DNA of 6,720 nucleotides from an uncultured Phycisphaerales bacterium (lineage in GTDB: Bacteria; Planctomycetota; Phycisphaerae; Phycisphaerales; UBA1924): positions 1 to 6,720 of the forward strand of contig CALFMQ010000125.1 of the NCBI GenBank assembly GCA_937879825.1, given 5' to 3'. The position numbers and the translations under genes are program-made. The stretch's first letter is position 1; each line of letters starts with the position of its first letter. Shown piece by piece: positions 5,450 to 6,720 of the stretch. The notes beneath the pieces were generated by a model. The model was not told the origin of the DNA. It was given only the letters and a program-made list of their open reading frames with translations, and did not search any database.

Positions 5450-6121
5450 ATGCGCATCAATGCCAAGGGCGCCGGCCCGATCTCGAAGTTATCTCGACGC
5501 CAGCGCGTCTGGGGCGCGCTGGGCGCGACCCTGACGGGGATCGGCGGCCTGTTCCTTTTGCTCGACCGCGCTCCGGTTGCGGGCCCGGGCGGGGGGCCCG
5601 CCCTGATGGCGACTTCGGGTGTTGACCGCGGTGTGAGCCAGATTCTCGATCTGGCGGGGACGATCGAGCCGGGCCGGTGGAAGGGGATCGTGATTCATCA
5701 TTCCGGGTCGGCGGTCGGGTCGGCCGAGTCGGTGACGCGGCAGCATCAGGACATGGGGCTGCGGGGGCTGGGGTACCACTTTGTGGTGACCAACGGCAAG
5801 GGCGGCCCGGACGGCCAGATCGCGGTCGGGTACCGGTGGACGGATCAACTGCCGGGTGCGCACACGAGCGGTGTGGATGCGGACCGGTTCAACCGGGAGT
5901 ATCTGGGGATCTGCCTTGTGGGGGACGGGGATCGGCGGCCCTTTACCGACGCGCAGCTGGGCGCGCTGGCGGAGTTGGTGGGGGAGTTGACCGAGGCGTG
6001 CGGCATTCCGGGCGAGAATGTGGTCCTGAGCCGCGATGTGTCTCCGAGCGCGGGCCCTGGTCGGCTCTTTCCGGAGGCGGCGTTCCGGGCTCGGCTGGAC
6101 ATGGTGATGTCGCGGTCGTAG
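5450..6121 (+). CDS. Membrane-anchored amidase_2/PGRP-fold protein, probably non-catalytic
   Basis: A 223-residue protein from the chosen start. A basic N-terminus (KLSRRQR, 13-19) precedes one membrane segment (about 20-38, VWGALGATLTGIGGLFLLL), which gives an N-in anchor with the domain outside. The domain (about 74-216) has the hallmarks of N-acetylmuramoyl-L-alanine amidase type 2 and peptidoglycan-recognition proteins: IVIHHS (H83, first zinc ligand), LGYHFVV (Y109), PGAHTSG (H138), LGICLVGDG (152-160) and the SRDVSPSAGPGRLFP block (194-208). In active relatives that block is GHRDV-P-T-x-C-PG. Here S194 replaces the second zinc His and G202 the zinc Cys, so hydrolysis is unlikely and wall binding or sensing more likely. 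Starts at 5411 (ATG) and 5351 (TTG) are also open; 5450 is preferred for the upstream GGA and the compact N-terminus, but 5411 is a real alternative. The fold is confident; loss of activity is inference. Confidence 0.85.
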   Translation: MRINAKGAGPISKLSRRQRVWGALGATLTGIGGLFLLLDRAPVAGPGGGPALMATSGVDRGVSQILDLAGTIEPGRWKGIVIHHSGSAVGSAESVTRQHQDMGLRGLGYHFVVTNGKGGPDGQIAVGYRWTDQLPGAHTSGVDADRFNREYLGICLVGDGDRRPFTDAQLGALAELVGELTEACGIPGENVVLSRDVSPSAGPGRLFPEAAFRARLDMVMSRS

Positions 6122-6189
6122 GCGGGTGCCCCTTACCAGATCAGGGTCTGTGGATATGCCGCGCGGGACATCGCGGATCGGTGTCGGCG

Positions 6190-6218
6190 TTGAAGTTTCG
6201 GGAGATCACCGCGATACT
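6190..6218 (+). promoter_or_regulatory. Candidate sigma-70-like promoter for the protein kinase gene
   Basis: TTGAAG (6190-6195) and GATACT (6213-6218) are separated by exactly 17 bases and each match the consensus at four of six positions. Initiation near 6225 would give a leader of about 100 nt that includes the inverted repeat at 6266-6284. Confidence 0.35.
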
Positions 6219-6265
6219 CCGCGACGCATCGGGGATCGTGGCGGCGGCCGGTCGAGCCCGCCGGA

Positions 6266-6284
6266 TCGGTTTTTGTGAAACCGA
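6266..6284 (+). repeat. 7-bp perfect inverted repeat in the kinase leader
   Basis: TCGGTTT (6266-6272) and AAACCGA (6278-6284) flank the loop TTGTG, 42 bases upstream of the kinase GTG. No T tract follows, so it is not a normal terminator. It could be a leader hairpin or a dyad operator. Confidence 0.4.
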
Positions 6285-6326
6285 AACGAGAACCAACCCG
6301 AAAGACGATACGAACACTCTCCGACC

Positions 6327-6720
6327 GTGAAGCACTACGAGCCAGCCAAACCGGGTACGAAGCTCGCTGGGTACAACATCCTGGGCGAGATCGGTCGTGG
6401 TGCGGCCTCGATCATCTACCTGGCTCAGGACCCGAAGACGAAGCAGATCTATGCGCTCAAGCATGTTGAGCGGCACTCGGACAAGGACCAGCGTTTCCTG
6501 GATCAGGCGACCTCGGAGTTCGAGATCGCGCAGAAGGTGAGGTCGCCCCTCATCCGCTCGATCCACAAGCTCATCAAGGGGAAGGCGGGGTTCCTGAAGG
6601 TCAAAGAGATCTTCCTGGTGATGGAGTACGTGGACGGGATCTCGGTGGAGCGGCAGCCGCCGAAGACGTTTACGAAGGCGCTGGACATCATGATCCAGAC
6701 GGCGCGGGCGATGGCTGAGC
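6327..6720 (+). CDS. Ser/Thr protein kinase, N-terminal part (runs off the right edge)
   Basis: Eukaryotic-like Ser/Thr kinase (Hanks type); 131 codons are in the window. The N-lobe is clear: a glycine-rich loop GEIGRGAASIIYLAQD (residues 20-35), the ATP-anchoring lysine K45 in IYALKHV, the helix-C glutamate (probably E64 in SEFEIAQKV), and the hinge region IFLVMEYVDGIS. The HRD catalytic loop, the DFG motif and any C-terminal sensor or membrane domain lie beyond the edge, so activity and topology cannot be judged. The start is GTG at 6327, giving VKHYEPAKPGTKLAGYNILGEIG at the N-terminus. No Shine-Dalgarno precedes it, and the proposed promoter is about 100 bases upstream. The kinase begins 205 bp after the amidase-like gene on the same strand but probably has its own transcription start. 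Family identity is confident; target and signal are unknown. Confidence 0.9.
   Translation, partial: MKHYEPAKPGTKLAGYNILGEIGRGAASIIYLAQDPKTKQIYALKHVERHSDKDQRFLDQATSEFEIAQKVRSPLIRSIHKLIKGKAGFLKVKEIFLVMEYVDGISVERQPPKTFTKALDIMIQTARAMAE

Larger units (their letters stand above)
6122..6326. other. Spacer carrying the putative kinase promoter and leader
   Basis: No gene is supported in this 205-base gap. It contains a promoter-like pair (6190-6218) and a perfect 7-bp inverted repeat (6266-6284), both described separately. The last 45 bases before the kinase start are A/C-rich and lack a Shine-Dalgarno. No T-tract terminator is seen after the amidase-like gene. Confidence 0.5.

Overview
The window is GC-rich bacterial DNA with strongly G/C-biased third codon positions and sparse Shine-Dalgarno sites. 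Several features together suggest a planctomycete, possibly of the Phycisphaerae type: a divergent tandem pair of ClpP paralogs, a YidC with a long Pro/Ala/Asp-rich linker after the first membrane helix, small lineage-type lipoproteins and a Ser/Thr protein kinase. The assignment is an inference from gene style, because the window contains no rRNA or marker tree.

Layout. The left 2.6 kb is on the minus strand. A calcineurin-like metallophosphoesterase (1830-2609, TTG start) lies upstream of the membrane insertase gene yidC, whose 3' end runs off the left edge (1-1771). A 280-bp divergent intergenic region (2610-2889) carries candidate promoters for both directions. Everything to its right is on the plus strand: clpP1 (2890-3459), clpP2 (3519-4130), a coiled-coil lipoprotein-like protein (4149-4826), a terminator-rich spacer (4827-5000), a 76-residue small lipoprotein (5001-5231), a membrane-anchored protein with a peptidoglycan-recognition/amidase_2 fold (5450-6121), and the N-terminal third or so of a Ser/Thr protein kinase (6327-6720, running off the right edge).

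How the genes relate. The two ClpP subunits probably form one or two ATP-dependent protease cores; no clpX, clpA or tig lies in the window. YidC inserts inner-membrane proteins. The remaining plus-strand genes are mostly cell-envelope proteins, and nothing in the sequence proves that they act together.

Points most worth a second look. (1) The amidase-like protein keeps the fold motifs, but Ser and Gly replace two of the three zinc ligands, so it is probably a non-catalytic cell-wall-binding or sensing protein. (2) ClpP2 has Asn where the catalytic Asp should be, while ClpP1 keeps Ser-His-Asp. (3) A perfect 11-bp terminator hairpin with a T tract ends three bases before the start codon of the small lipoprotein. 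A 21-nt pure pyrimidine (anti-Shine-Dalgarno-like) tract precedes it, which fits either a small RNA or an attenuator. I found no convincing mobile element, CRISPR array, tRNA or rRNA.
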